NCBI GenBank assembly: GCA_020205615.1
Contig: CM035169.1
Span: 17,441,546 to 17,505,545 of the forward strand
Direction: 5' to 3'
Source of the DNA: Panax quinquefolius
Taxonomy: Eukaryota; Streptophyta; Magnoliopsida; Apiales; Araliaceae
Length of the DNA: 64,000 nucleotides
In this document: positions 35,200-47,603 of the stretch, piece by piece
How positions within the stretch are numbered: the stretch's first letter is position 1
Layout of the letters: every line of letters starts with the position of its first letter
Notes under the pieces: generated by a model
The model's input: the letters and a program-made list of their open reading frames with translations, nothing else
What the model was told of the DNA's origin: nothing
Databases searched by the model: none
Translations under genes and position numbers: made by a program

Positions 35200-37985
35200 T
35201 GGTTTGGTTGGGTTGGCCAAGGAGTCGAGACGGTGAATAGCTTTTTTGGGCTGGGACCCATCATGCTATACGGTTTATTTGACTAGGTTTTTTAGTTGGG
35301 GAGGTGGTGGTGAGATTGAGACGATTTTATTTTCAAATTTTGCGGCTTCTCCAAATTCTTGATTCCTCTGGAAATCTTGCTTCACAAGTTAAATTAACAA
35401 GGCCTCTTTTGAAGCAATTTGTATACGAAGGCTAGTTAGCTTGGGTATTTTTAGGCTCCCAATATTCAATTGTGCTTCGGTTATGAAAATCGGGTTGGAC
35501 CGGAAATCGAATTCCATGTTAGGTAAAAAAAACGAATTAAAACCATATAATCGTACTAGTATAAAAAGCATTGTTTCCACTTGGGCACGATCTTTTATTA
35601 TTAAAGCACAATTGAGTAATGTCTAAATGTGGAGTATTCTACAGTTTCTCATACTGATTATCAGGTCGGACACAAACTTTAAACTAAAGGCCATTTCTAC
35701 TGTGTGCACTAACACTCATTTAGAAATTAAATTTGTTCTTTACTAAACAACTGTGTAGCTAGCTTTATTATTTACTAGGGCAACTAGTTTGTGTTGTGTG
35801 TGATGAGGATGACAAGCTACTTACTAGTTATTAGGGAGGGGGGGAGGAATCGTTTGAATGTGTTGTAAACCATGCAAATATTATACTATGACAGTTTGGG
35901 TATTCCTTTTAGTACCGGCCATACATGCATACACCTAACAAAGAATCAATGGCAAAAGCGAATTTGGATCTCTTTCTAATGGACAAGATTTCACATACCA
36001 TGCTCTCGATGCTCCAAATAAATAGTACATCTGGTCTATGTAACTTAATTATCTACTTAATTTGCATCCCTACTCTTCTCCTTTTAACTTATTGATGATT
36101 TTTTTAGCAGTTCTTCAATTATGGGTTGATTATTGAAGGTTTATTAGTTTAGTACCTTCAAAATGTTATATTATTAAGGTAACTTTTTCATATGATAACT
36201 AATCATTATGTCTTACATGGATTTTTACATTAAAAATTTTATGCGAAAATATCGATTAATCACGTGGTGCGAGTACATGTTGTTTTGTATCATAATCAAA
36301 TCAATCCTATAAATTTATTTTTTAACTTTTTGTTTTCATTTATCTCTTATCTTGAATGTCATCATATTTTAACGTTATTATTGATAAATCAAATCTTAAA
36401 ATTTATTGCAACCTTTGTTTATCATCTAATGCATCATATTTTAAAGTTATTCTTGATATTATCTAGAGTTTATAAAGTATAGTTAATTATATTTATTTTC
36501 ATTTTTGCCTTTATTAAATTTATTTTCCATCCTTTTTTTTTTTCCCCTCAAGTTCTAAAGGTATCATGTTGATAATAATATTGAAAAATTTTCCTTAAAG
36601 TTAACTTTAATAAATTTCAAAATGTCAGGGCTTACTATTTTTAAATTTGTTTCATATTATTTAATTATTGACTTTTTAAAGTTAATTTAAGAGTATTAAA
36701 CTTAAAATTTTATATTTAAAAATATTACTTATAAAATGTTTAATAAAAATTTAATAGATCATCTTTATTTTGAGTTTCAAAAGTGATGAAATGAACCAAG
36801 GGAGTATGACACAATTTCCTTTTAATAAGTTGTGGAATTAGTTATATAAAAAGATGTTTTCTTTTCCTAAATACATGAGAATGAGACGTTAGTTCTGAGT
36901 TTCTACTTCTTTAATTTTAATTTTTTTCACAAAAAAGCTAAAATAATTTATTTTTGATAGATAATTCTTATTTAAAATATTCAAATAAGAGTATAAGATA
37001 TACAATCATGATCTGAGTTTCTACTTACCGACTAACTAGTGTTCAAATTGGTGATGAAAATCGCAAGTATCAACAGGCTTTAGTCAAAACTTTTGGTAGA
37101 GAATTGATCTCTGACATGTGACCAAATAAATGTTGGTGGGGCCACGCAATCTAGTTTTTCTTACATTATGATCGTGCTTCACCAGAGCTGAACATGTGTG
37201 TGGCTATAGTGTCCATCGTGGTCAATAATAATATAATATACACTGCCATGCATAACTTCCTGTTCAAATATCTTACTCCCTTCGTTGCAAAATTGTAAAA
37301 TACATTTTGAGGTTTTGAAGTTAATTAATGAAATTTTTATAGAATTATAATTCCATGGGAATTTAGTTTTTTAATGCTAATAATTATAGTTAGATGACGA
37401 CTTTGCAAATAAAATATTCTACGACTCATTATCATATTATCAACACTTGTTTCCAAAACTTTAAATAAATTAATTTTGATGGAAACTGGTTCCAAAATTA
37501 AAATTTATGTCTAATTTTTGAAATAGTGAAAATAATCAATAGATCAGAGCAATGAACAAAAAAAACATTGGAGTTAAGTTGCCTAAGTTGTTGGCATATG
37601 TCAAAATAGAAGGCTTGCAATGCGCTTGCACCAGAAATTGAATGACTTTGTCGAGTAAGAGCTACCACTATCCTTTTCATATATTATATGTCATCCTTTT
37701 TTATAAGAAGTCCAAAATATAATTTCCAATATTGATCCTAAAGTATTAAATGTAACTTTGGTGCTGAACTAGTTTACTTATTCCAATACAAGAGAATCTT
37801 GATATTATAATTACAAATTACTTTAATCTTTCAAAACGTCAAAAGGAATGTCGTCTTTTTTTTTCGAAGAAGCCAATTGACCAGAGGGTGCCGGACTAGT
37901 TTACATTCTATTTTCGTCAAAATTTAAGCCTGACAGAGCTTTATTTATTTTTATTTATATATAGTAACACATTTTATTTCCGGGG
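35200..37985. other. Intergenic, no gene seen
   Basis: AT-rich DNA between the PIP-like and CAD genes. A gggagta string at 36800 and cttactcccttcgttgc at 37272 look like single Stowaway-type ends, but I could not find matching partners. The short ORFs are not recognisable. Confidence 0.5.
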
Positions 37986-37989
37986 ATTG

Positions 37990-39440
37990 TCACTCAAGGT
38001 TGCTGGCACCCACGTCCACCACAAACCTGTACCTCACATCATTCCTTTCCATCCTTTCAAATGCCTTGTTCACATAATCCATCTTCACCAATTCTATCAC
38101 GGTCTTCAGATCCTTTTCCACCCAAAACTCTAATACTTCTTGCGTCTCTTTTATGCTTCCGATAAAACTCCCACTAATTGTTTTCTTCCCTGTGTAAATC
38201 AAATCCAATTAATATTTAGAATATAATTAAATAGTAAATATTTCGTGCAGTACATATATAATTGTTCATCTCTATTAGGAAGTGGAGTGTGTGGCAGTGT
38301 GGAATACCAAGAATCACATCGGACGGGTTAAATTGGAGTGGCTTTGGAGAAGCACCAACTATAAGTATCTTTCCTTCAACTTTAAGGAGTGAAAGGTAAG
38401 CTTGCAAGTCGTGTGCTGCCGGAACAGTGTCGAGTATATAGTCAATGGTGCTTGCAGCAGCTTCCATTTCATCTGCATTGGAGCTCACTAGGAATGAATC
38501 AGCGCCCAGATGCTCCAAAGCCTCAGCCCTCTTTTTATTGGAGGAGCTAATCACCGTCACATGATGTCCCATTGCCTTGGCTATAAGAACACCGAGATGA
38601 CCAACTCCTCCTAACCCCAAAATCCCTGCATGGAGTCCCTTAGCAGAGCCTATCAACTGTTTCAAAGGACTGTAAGCTGTAACTCCAGCGCACAATAGCG
38701 GCGCAGCCTGCTGTGGTTCAAGATTCTCTGGTATCTTGACTACAAACCTAATTTAGTCATCACATTTTTGAAAATGTTGTAGTAAGTAAATAAATTAAGA
38801 AGGAATATTAATTTTATTTTTTTTGGATAGTTTGTGTTTGCATACTTTTGATGAACAACCATGGCAGAGGAAAAGCCGCCTTGGGTAGGGTTTCCATCTT
38901 TGTAGATATCATTGTATGTTGAGATTACTTTGTTGCAGTACTGCTCCAAATTTGAGTGACAAGCAGAACATTCCCCACAAGAACTAATAATACAGCCAAC
39001 TCCTACTATGTCCCCTATTGCAAACCTTTTCACCTCTGACCCCAACTCTACAACTTGTCCCACAACTTCATGCCTTCAAATATAATTAGGCATTAGCTTG
39101 GCAATAAATATGTGGACGAAATGTATGGCGTGGTAATTACATACTTCCTTTGTTACGCAAAATGAAAAATCAATAGTCTTATCAAAGAAATTTCTAATCC
39201 AAGTATGGTATATTTATTAGCTAGAAGTATGTATGAGTGATTAAGAGAATGAACAAATAATGGTTGTGATATTATATACCCTGGGACCAAAGGGTAATTG
39301 GTAGTGTGAATCTCACTCCTCATCATATGAAGATCTGTGTGGTCTATTCCACAATACAATACCCTGAACAGTATATCTTCTGGGCCTGTTTTCCTGCTCA
39401 TTATTTAATTTGGATACATAAAACATTAATTAATTAATGG

Positions 39441-39485
<45 letters not shown>

Positions 39486-39570
39486 TGTGTGTGTGTGATG
39501 ATGATGAGTAAGGAGAGAGAATTGCAGATGCATCTCTGGCAGCCCAACCGGTGACTTTTCTTCCTTCCAT
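37990..39570 (-). CDS. Cinnamyl alcohol dehydrogenase (CAD), zinc MDR family
   Basis: CAD reduces cinnamaldehydes to monolignols with NADPH in the cytosol; this product resembles the lignin-type CADs. Inferred exons (minus): 39570 to about 39500, 39393-39280, 39073-38846, 38747-38308 and 38189-37990, giving ~355 residues, the family length. All internal junctions after exon 2 show gt/ag. Exon 1 reads [20 protein letters not shown]. Exon 2 has [11 protein letters not shown], a catalytic-zinc-type site. The exon 2/3 join gives GHEVVGQ, and exon 3 has GDIVGVGC plus the structural-zinc cysteines C-GEC-SAC-...-YC. Exon 4 has the Rossmann GLGGVGHLG and [11 protein letters not shown]. Exon 5 ends [17 protein letters not shown]. 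Odd: no gt donor is visible after exon 1, where a (GT)n/(TA)n microsatellite sits. The gene may be damaged there, or use an unusual junction. Mannitol or monoterpenol dehydrogenase are alternative names. Confidence 0.85.
39444..39508. repeat. Compound microsatellite in CAD exon 1/intron 1 junction
   Basis: A (TA)n run of ~36 bp, then gagagtgtgtgtgtgtg and atgatgatgag. It covers the place where exon 1 of CAD should end, and on the minus strand offers no gt dinucleotide. Confidence 0.9.
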
Positions 39571-39705
39571 ATTGATCTTGATTCTTGAGCAGAGCACTAA
39601 ACAAGTGATACAAATATATACTAGAAAACAGAGAAAATGTATTAATAGTAAATGAATTGATGAGACTGTGGGTGAGTGGGTGCTATCTGCTGTGGTTCTT
39701 CGGGG

Positions 39706-39715
39706 TTATAAATAA
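39706..39715 (-). promoter_or_regulatory. Probable TATA box of the CAD gene
   Basis: The sequence ttataaataa (minus TTATTTATAA) lies ~140 bp upstream of the CAD ATG. Between it and the start, the minus strand has a run of CACCCACTCACCCAC, loosely like AC-rich elements of lignin genes; I would not insist on that. Confidence 0.45.
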
Positions 39716-40282
39716 GCTTATACAAGTTGTATCTGTATATAATTAAATATGTCTTATGGTTGATTATTTGTTAAAATAATGAAAATTTTACGGGTGAAGT
39801 GTATCTGGTCAAGATATATAGAAACTTTGTTTAATAGAAGAAATATATATACAGACTGTATATATTCCGTGAAGAAAAGAAGCGAGTAAGAAGTTCCCCA
39901 ATTATTGAATACACAGGGAGCCGAATGATATCGGGTTAGACTGTTTTGGATTAAAAAACATGTAATAGAGGAGTGATTAAAATAGGAAAAAGAATGAAAT
40001 GGAATATGTAATATATAGGGAATGATATCAGAAATTAGACTGCCAATAGTTCAAATTAGATCAATAGTTCAAATCTCTCGTCTCATGTTATGCAACAGTA
40101 AATCTGAATTCATTATACAAATGCCTTTCAACTCATAAAATAATAAATTTAAAAAAGTAATAATAATTTTGAGCGCCCATATATAAATGTTCCAATTGTT
40201 GTGTTATGGTCTGCTTGCCTCGAAACATCTTGTAGTTGAGTGTGACCATGTGGTAATGGATGGCTCATTGCACACGTCAAAT

Positions 40283-40322
40283 CCACACACACACACATAT
40301 ATATATATAGATAGAAGAAGAA
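40283..40322. repeat. Compound (CA)n(TA)n(GAA)n microsatellite at the end of arm D
   Basis: cacacacacac, then tatatatata, then gatagaagaagaaga. It marks the position corresponding to the scaffold gap in the left copy. Confidence 0.9.
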
Positions 40323-40508
40323 GACAATTTGTGGCTGCTTTGACCATTGTGGTGCAGGGCTGCGCGCAGCTCTTTGTGTTTTTGTAATTCAACACAACAG
40401 GTATGCATGAAAACGAGAGCATTACTGAAATAAGGCGTGTTAAATTTTAAGTCGGGATCAAATTTTAAGTTAAATCAAATCAAATTTATTTAAATAATGT
40501 TATCAATG

Positions 40509-40562
<54 letters not shown>

Positions 40563-41545
40563 TGTGAATTAAAGTTGAAATACAGAAAATCAATATGTCA
40601 ATGCTAATATTTGGTGTTATGTTCTTGAGACATTGTTTTCCTTTTATAGTGATAGAGTTGATTCAGACATCTACGTGATACAATTACATTTGTATCTTAA
40701 ACAACTACAAATAGTATACTTTCAACTAATCAAAATAAATGTTTTGACTCTCAAAAATAATTATGAAATATTGATAAACAAATGAACACTTAAATAATTG
40801 ATAATATTTGAATACTAGTGAATTGAATAAATGAAAAGACTGGCCTTCTAGATTATTTATAGAATTAATTAGTGATTCATTATATGGGTCATAACCCCTT
40901 GAAAAGACAACTTTAACTAAAAAATGACTTAATTTTTAAATAAATTTTGTCAAAAAACTTTATGCAATGACCCAGAATCATTAGCCACGAGCCCAGCCAG
41001 GCCAATCGGGCAGCGGCGCGCGTGTATGTAGGGGTGCTTACAGTAGCGTAGCCAAAAGAATTTAGCAGTGGGGTCAAAATTAGTAATAAGTTATAAAAAA
41101 TTTGGCGGGGGTTCGGGAGCAGCGCCCCCTAACCAATTTTTTTTAATAATTTATATTTTCGACTTAGACAAATGCATCCAAATATCCAATTTAATAATAC
41201 TAACAAAAGGGGGAAATCACAATTGATTTATGAAAACAAAACTGAGGTTAGAGAAATTGAAGAGAGTAATTTCATTATCTTGAAGGCACAAAATTTATGA
41301 AAGTCACAGAGAGAATAGAGTCGCACTCGGGTATTCCACACTCATGTTCATGATCCACAATACTAACTCCGACCACTCGCGAAAGGATGGTTTGCCTTTT
41401 GAGTGAGGTCAAAATCGAATGAGGATCAAAATTGAGTGTGGTAAAAAAAAATTCAAGTGATCTCAAAAAATTGAGTGGGGTCAATTGATTTACATTTGGA
41501 CCATAACCTTACTTCGGTTGTTTATCGATAAAAAATCGAACCGAA
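40314..41545 (-). repeat. Inverted repeat arm D, right copy
   Basis: Reverse complement of 18975-20228, including ctgcgcgcagctc, the (TA)n run (40510-40556), the TATA-like string (complement of ctataaatagtctagaag, near 40850) and the gaggtcaaaatcgaatgagg end. Differences are mostly small substitutions and indels plus a short insertion near 40575-40700. There is no intact ORF. Confidence 0.82.
40510..40556. repeat. (TA)n microsatellite
   Basis: About 47 bp of alternating t and a; the counterpart of 19982-20018 in the other repeat arm. Confidence 0.95.
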
Positions 41546-41675
41546 ATCTTGATCCGAAATTATTAGAAAAGCAAGAATCGGAATTGGTAAAAAATTATCG
41601 ATTTTAGTACCAGTTTGGTACAAAATCGATACCGATTTTTCCAGTTCGGTTTTCGGTTATATCGCATAGTAATAT

Positions 41676-43650
41676 TGTAAGACCCCAAATTTTATTAAAT
41701 AAATGTATTCAATTTTTCTTATAATTACTATTCAGTAAATGGTTAAATTGATAAAAGGTTAAAGTTAAGGGTGATATATGATTTTTTTTTTAAAATAAGC
41801 AAGTGGTTATAAAATACTCATTGTTGTTGGGGAATATTCGTTTGGTCGTAGAATATTCTTTCTGTAAGGAATATTCGTATGATTTCGACATGGAAACCAT
41901 TTGTGGGCCCCATAATGTAATAAAAGTCGGATGAAGAAAAAAAACAAATTAAAGTTTTTATGAATAACGACGTGAAATTACTACTGCTTAACATCATTGG
42001 AATACCCGTGGGTAAAGTAAAGTAATATCGTCAGTTAAGAGAAGCTTTGCAGTATTGCATGATTTTTTTGAATTATTGATTCTTACGTAAAGGCACTACT
42101 CAATAATTGTTACAAGAATTACTGCTCAATATTTTATTTTTGATTCAATAATTGTTGCGTTGATATTTTATATTATTGTTGTTTTAATAATTGTCACCGC
42201 ACAATATTTTCTATTATTAAATCAATAATTAATTATTCACAAATAATATTACGTAAACAACTATAACTTTATTAATACAACATAAAACTGTGAGTTTAAA
42301 TACAAATATTGTCATCTGTATAATATCCACACTCAAATAATTCTTCATTACAATTATTAATACACTATTTTACGAATAAATGAGGACTACTAGAACAATT
42401 TCTAGAACCATCATTCCACACCTCGATTAAGACTACACTACATTTCGCTTCCCGAGAAGAAAAATGAAACAACAAGGAAAAGGGCTGAAACTCAACTAAA
42501 GACAAGAAATAACATTATGACTAAGATAATATAGAACAAATTATCGTTAGTCCTCAACAGGAAAAAAATCTAATAGAATACAATAGACAACCAGTTTTAA
42601 ATCAATCTTCGCATGTGAAATAATAATTCATTAGAAGAGTTAAGTAGAGAATGCAAAACTACTATCTTCTATATATGAATTTAAAGTTCATCGTCGATAT
42701 TTTATCCTCAGTAACATCAATCAATATATATCCTAATCAAATATTCATCTTTGCACCTCAGCCAAAGATATTCATCATCGATTAATTGTTTCATCTAAAC
42801 ACCTGCTCATCTTTGCACTATGGGCCAAAGATATTAATCGATCGGTCCATGCTCATCTCAACACTGCTCATCTTTGCACCACGCCAAAAAGATATTCATC
42901 AAGAAATCATTCATCTTTGCACTACAGTGCCAAAGATATTTAGTAATATCATCATTTAGGACTGAGGATGATGAAAAATATTTTAAAGAAAACGAATTCA
43001 GTGAAACAAAAGAACAAGTATTAAGGATTCGTACTTTAAATAATTCAAGTTCAAAAATACTTCATAAATAACCAGATTGGAGTAAAATTCAAGAATGAAA
43101 ATTAAAACATAGATCCAATCAAAGATAAGAATTATAACGAGACATAACTTGGACATAGAAAGAAAATTTAATTTTTACATGAATAGTGTAAATGAATAAG
43201 TCTTGAGATATCGTGAATAAGTAATCTCACACCAAAAGATAGAAATTTCACAAAACATCATCATGCTTCGTGAATAAGACTTTCGTGAATAAACTCGTGA
43301 ATAAGAACTCGTGAATAAGAATCGTGATGAATAAGAACTCCTACATAAAAAGTTCCAAATTTGATAAAATTTCCAACCAATATTTCTAAAGATAATGATA
43401 TTGAAGAAATAATATCATTTTCGAATAAAATAACATCCCTTACCTCGAAAAGAATAAGATTTCCATTTGGAATCTTTGGATATAATACCGAAAGAACTTG
43501 GACCGTATAAAGCAATACTCAAAGTACTAAAATACTCACAAATACGCTTCGATATTATGGAGAGAGAAAAGAGAGAAATCTTTAGTTTCGGTGTGATTTT
43601 CAATTCTAACCCCAAGCACCTATTTATAGGAAAATCTTAGAATACCAAAA
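41676..43650. mobile_element. LTR-B chimera: 5' part forward joined to 3' part reversed
   Basis: 41676-42225 is the start of LTR-B in forward orientation (TGTAAGACC...). From about 42225 the text switches to the reverse complement: first a few tens of bp from LTR-B position ~16935-16960, then the LTR-B end (like 18910) backwards through both arrays (42740-42950, 43180-43340) to the TATA region (43620). So one element's two parts are joined head to head. Flanking sequence has gaaccg/cggtttt-rich text on both sides. Confidence 0.7.
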
Positions 43651-44020
43651 TGTAAAATTTAATATAATAATATTATATAAATAAAATTTTCTCGCCAACC
43701 TTAGACTTCAATTCAAAGAACTTAGCATGTGATTAATGAGGCTCACAACATATAAAAACATTTTTTATTAAAAAAATATTTAAAACTTCAAAAATTAATT
43801 ATTTCGGAGCTTCGGAATTGAAAATATTAACATATAAAACTACAAAATATTAACTATTAATTATTATATTATTAAATTTTGATATTTTGATTTTTACCAA
43901 ATTAAAAAAAAAATATTACTGAAATATCGAAAAAACCGGTACGGCCGCTACTGGTATCAATCGGTTTGGTAAAAAACCGAAAAAACGAAAAATTATGGCG
44001 ATCTTACAGGTACTATTTCT
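43651..44020. other. AT-rich flank of the LTR-B chimera
   Basis: 43651-43930 may be a diverged reverse-complement continuation of LTR-B. 43935-43990 carries accgg/cggtttggt strings similar to those at 41545-41670 on the other side of the chimera. No gene. Confidence 0.4.
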
Positions 44021-44025
44021 TCAAC

Positions 44026-46550
44026 TCGCCAAGGCCATTAAACGCCTACTTTCTTGAGGGGAGATTTGGAGCTATGTTGCTGCTCTGCGATACTTGCTAT
44101 CTCTCGCTGGTTCGTAAGCCCCAAGTCCTTTGTGAAGTCTCCTCAGCTAGTTTTTCTAGTATTGTTTTCTCTCTTGTTACCCTAAATTTTATTAGCTTTC
44201 CCCTCTTTTATTGCTTATGTTGTTTATCGTTTGCTTCCCCTCATTATGACGATGAGTATGACCATAGAAACAGTAGGAAGGAAACACATTAAATTATATA
44301 AGCAATAAATATAGCTTAAAGATATTGTGGAGTTGCCAATCACAATCCATGTAGTTTGCACTAAACATTTTTAGTAAAACTTTTCTGCATGAAGATTAAC
44401 AAAATTTTCACCAGGGAAAAAATATTTGTATGCAATATTTGCTCTTTCATTCTTGTACACCAGGAAAGGATAGATTGAGAATCCGTTTTAAATAATCACA
44501 GTAGTTGGTAGAGATGATTATTATACATGAAAAGCCTCAGCATGTCCTGTACACTCTAATTCTTATCATTAGTTATGGTCTTATTCTGCACAAGTAGTTG
44601 TCAGTCTTGGACACACCTTTTCAAACTTGGAATGTAATGAATGGAAGATCCTAAGATGTATTAGAATTTGAAAACCAATTATTGCAAAGTAATTTTTTCC
44701 CCTATAGTTCTCACTTTAAATTCTTTGAGCATTAACTGATATACTATATCAATATTAATACTGTACTAAGTTTGTGTGAGAGAGAGAGAGATGTTTGATG
44801 CAGTGTTAAAGTTTGAGTGAATAACCAATTAAAGCTTTGAACATGAGAGCTGGTTCTTTTTGCTAGTAATAAAGAAATTTAGGTCTTTATACAGTTCATT
44901 CCTCCTACTAAACATGCCTTAGCTGGTCCAAAATTTCCAATAAAACTTGACGCTGGAAAATGAATGTGTCTTACCTTGTGCTCACATTATATAAATCATT
45001 TTACACACAAAATATTATTTTAAGTGGATATAAATAGGATCATCTGGTTTATTGATACCTGTCACATCCTTAATGTGGCTTTGTTCATGGATCATGGAAT
45101 ATTTTTTACTCAACTTATAAGGTATGAACTTCATGTCCATGTTAATATATATATTAGATTCTTCTATTTCAAGTTAAAGGCTTGTCATTAAATATAGAAT
45201 TGTTCTTGAAAATGTGTTAATTTTCCACTGTGTTTTCTTACTATTCTGTCATGCAATGTCCTTTTCTCTGCTTCATGTACAATTGTCTTGTGCTGATTTG
45301 GTATTTATCTTCTTGGTTTTTTCAAACTTCCAAAAATAAATTCTTGAAAAACTATTCACTAATTTCTTTGTTTGCTGTACAGCTGTTGTAAATCACAACC
45401 AAGCCTATCCTTGCGTTTCAGTTGGAAGTTTCGAAACTTACCAGCTAGATGTCTTTCTGCAACGTTATCTAGAACTGAGATAGTTTGCTGTGAAGTACTA
45501 CATTAAGAACTTCCTATTGCTCAAATACTTTTGAGATTTCAGCAAGAGCATTGTATTTCTGTCTCATATTTTATTCTTAAACAATGTGTTTCTTTCAATT
45601 TTTGGGTTGATTAGATGATTTGACCTTTTCTCTTGACGTTGATGAAAGTGTTGCTTGCGAGCAATGTGTGAACTATTTGGCTCTTGAATATTTTCAGTTC
45701 CCCGCTGCAGTTATTTGGATATGGGATATTAAACTTTTGACCAATATGTTGGAAGTTTATTATTTTCTTTTGTTTGGCATGAGCATAGCGGTGTGCCAAC
45801 TTCTTTTTGTGATCTCGGTAAATTTGTATGGATCTCCTGTCTTGATCCATGTGGCGAGAAAGACATTGTCTCATAATCATTGTAGAACTCGCAAACAGAT
45901 TTCCTTGATTCACGATTACTTTTATTTTATTGACCTTTTTGTTCATTTTTCTTTTATTAGAATATTATCAATCTGATGTTGGTATTAATCATATTGTGTT
46001 CAAATATTGTATTGGTATGCAAAAAATTAGGATCATCGCCGGGATTAATTATTAAATTCCAAGGCCTGAACATCTTGTTTTCCGTTTCCCATAATCCCAT
46101 CCAGCACATTGTTTTCTGATTTCTACAATTCCTAAAAAAAAATTATTCTCTGGAGGCATATCTAAGCACTGCATTTTTGTTTTTTTTGTAAGAAGTCATT
46201 GTTGGGAAACTCAAGTAAACATATTTCCATACATTGTGCAGGGGGAGGCCTTGTAATGATTGGTGATTGGATCAATGATGCCCCAGCACTTGCTGCTGCC
46301 ACAGTGGGGCTTGTGCTAGCTCATCAATCTAGTGCGAGCTGTCACAGATGTGCTTTTACTACTTATCAATATCTGCTCTTCCATTTTGTATTGCTAATTC
46401 TCGTCAAACAACTTCCCTGGTATACTTTTTCATCATTATATGGGTTTTTGTTTTCCATCATATTATCTAATTGGGTTTTTGTTTTCCATCATGTTATCAA
46501 TATCAGATTCCCTGTATTGATCGTGAAACAAAATGTAGCAATTGCGTAAT
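44026..46550 (+). pseudogene. HMA1-type P1B heavy-metal ATPase, scattered exon relics
   Basis: HMA1 is a chloroplast-envelope metal/Ca2+ pump. Separate exon remnants occur in the right order. At 44026-44150 two frames give QLAKAIKRL then FLRGDLELCCCSAIL, like the N-terminal region before the first membrane span. At 45381-45450, after a tacag acceptor, AVVNHNQAYP...SVGSFETY resembles the domain containing AVxDHS. At 46240-46335, after a tgcag acceptor, GGGLVMIGDWINDAPALAAA continues to TVGLVLA, the hinge motif GDGINDAPAL with W for G. At 46518-46548, LIVKQNVAIA matches the following membrane-region exon. The phosphorylation motif DKTGT and metal-site exons were not found, and the first piece is frameshifted, so this is a decayed copy. 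The hinge exon is convincing; the other pieces rest on shorter matches. Confidence 0.72.
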
Positions 46551-46559
46551 TTAGCATTG

Positions 46560-47515
46560 TTCTACACTCTCTTACATTAGTTTTGGGGTTTCTCCCTCCC
46601 ACAATGCTAACGGTATGATTAATTAATTTAACTAGTTGCTTTGGAGACCTCATTATTTATCGACTTTTAAAATTAATAATTAAACATATATATTTAGATT
46701 TTCAAATTCACAAACCTTGAGATTAGTATTAAATTGTAGGAGTATGTATTTTATTATGATGAAACATAGTCTCTCTATACAAGAGTTATATGATTTAAAA
46801 AATGGCCAGTTGACCATAAATGTCAATGGATGGTTTTTATCCTGGGCATCAGTGTGTACTAAAAAATTTCACATATCATCCTGGATTTTTTCCTCTCTTC
46901 TTGATAGTGAGCTTGTTAAGGTATTCTAGCAGAACATGGACCTACTTAGGGGGTAGAACTTCGAAACTTTGAAAAGGACAAAGCTGCTGTCTTCAGGGGC
47001 CTAACAATTATCTTTACACTGAGACATCCTCATTGAGAGAAGTCTCTCACCCATAAAGCAAGAGTTTATTATAAAATTTTTAGGGCCAACAGTTATTTAT
47101 TATATAAACATGATGATTTTTTTTTAAGTGAAGAGATGTACAACTCAATTTACTGTAACTACAGTCATGGTATTATCTTGTTTACAATATCAATGTTAAG
47201 ATAAGCAATCAACTCCCAAGAAGGTTCTATAATTTATTCATTGTTGTGGCATTATTCTGTTTACAGTATCAATGCCAAGATAAGCAGCAACTATCAAGAC
47301 GAGGTTAGTTTATTATTTCTTCAAATTTTGGTGAATATGCATTGAAATAGATGCATCTGTGTAGGTGTATAAGAAGTTTTATCTTTCTTTGCATGTAAAC
47401 TAGAAGGTTTTCTTTTTGGCTATTCTTTTATCTGTTCTACATATAATGAATGTAATCTGGTATATGATTGTTCTGAGTTAACCTTAGGAAATTGTAAAAT
47501 CTACAACAAAAAATG
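46560..47515. other. Intergenic, no gene seen
   Basis: AT-rich sequence after the HMA1 relic. A near-repeat of aacatcaatgttaagataagca at 47190 and atcaatgccaagataagca at 47265 suggests a small local duplication. No domain-bearing ORF. Confidence 0.45.
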
Positions 47516-47519
47516 TTAT

Positions 47520-47603
47520 TTTCACAATAAAAGTGTCGTTATAGATCACTATAATGACAATGTCCGCTCATTATACATCTACAATGACACTTTTATTGTG
47601 AAA
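47520..47603. repeat. Short near-perfect hairpin (MITE core or small foldback)
   Basis: The left arm ttcacaataaaagtgtcgtt plus atagat (47520-47546) pairs with atctacaatgacactttt plus attgtgaaa (47577-47603), two mismatches in 27 bp, around a 30-bp loop. It most likely is a MITE relic; a small-RNA precursor is possible. Confidence 0.75.

Noticed and set aside
45611..45976. Opposed 111- and 118-codon ORFs in the HMA1 relic
   Set aside because: Neither matches HMA1 or another family I can recognise; they lie in what would be intron sequence.
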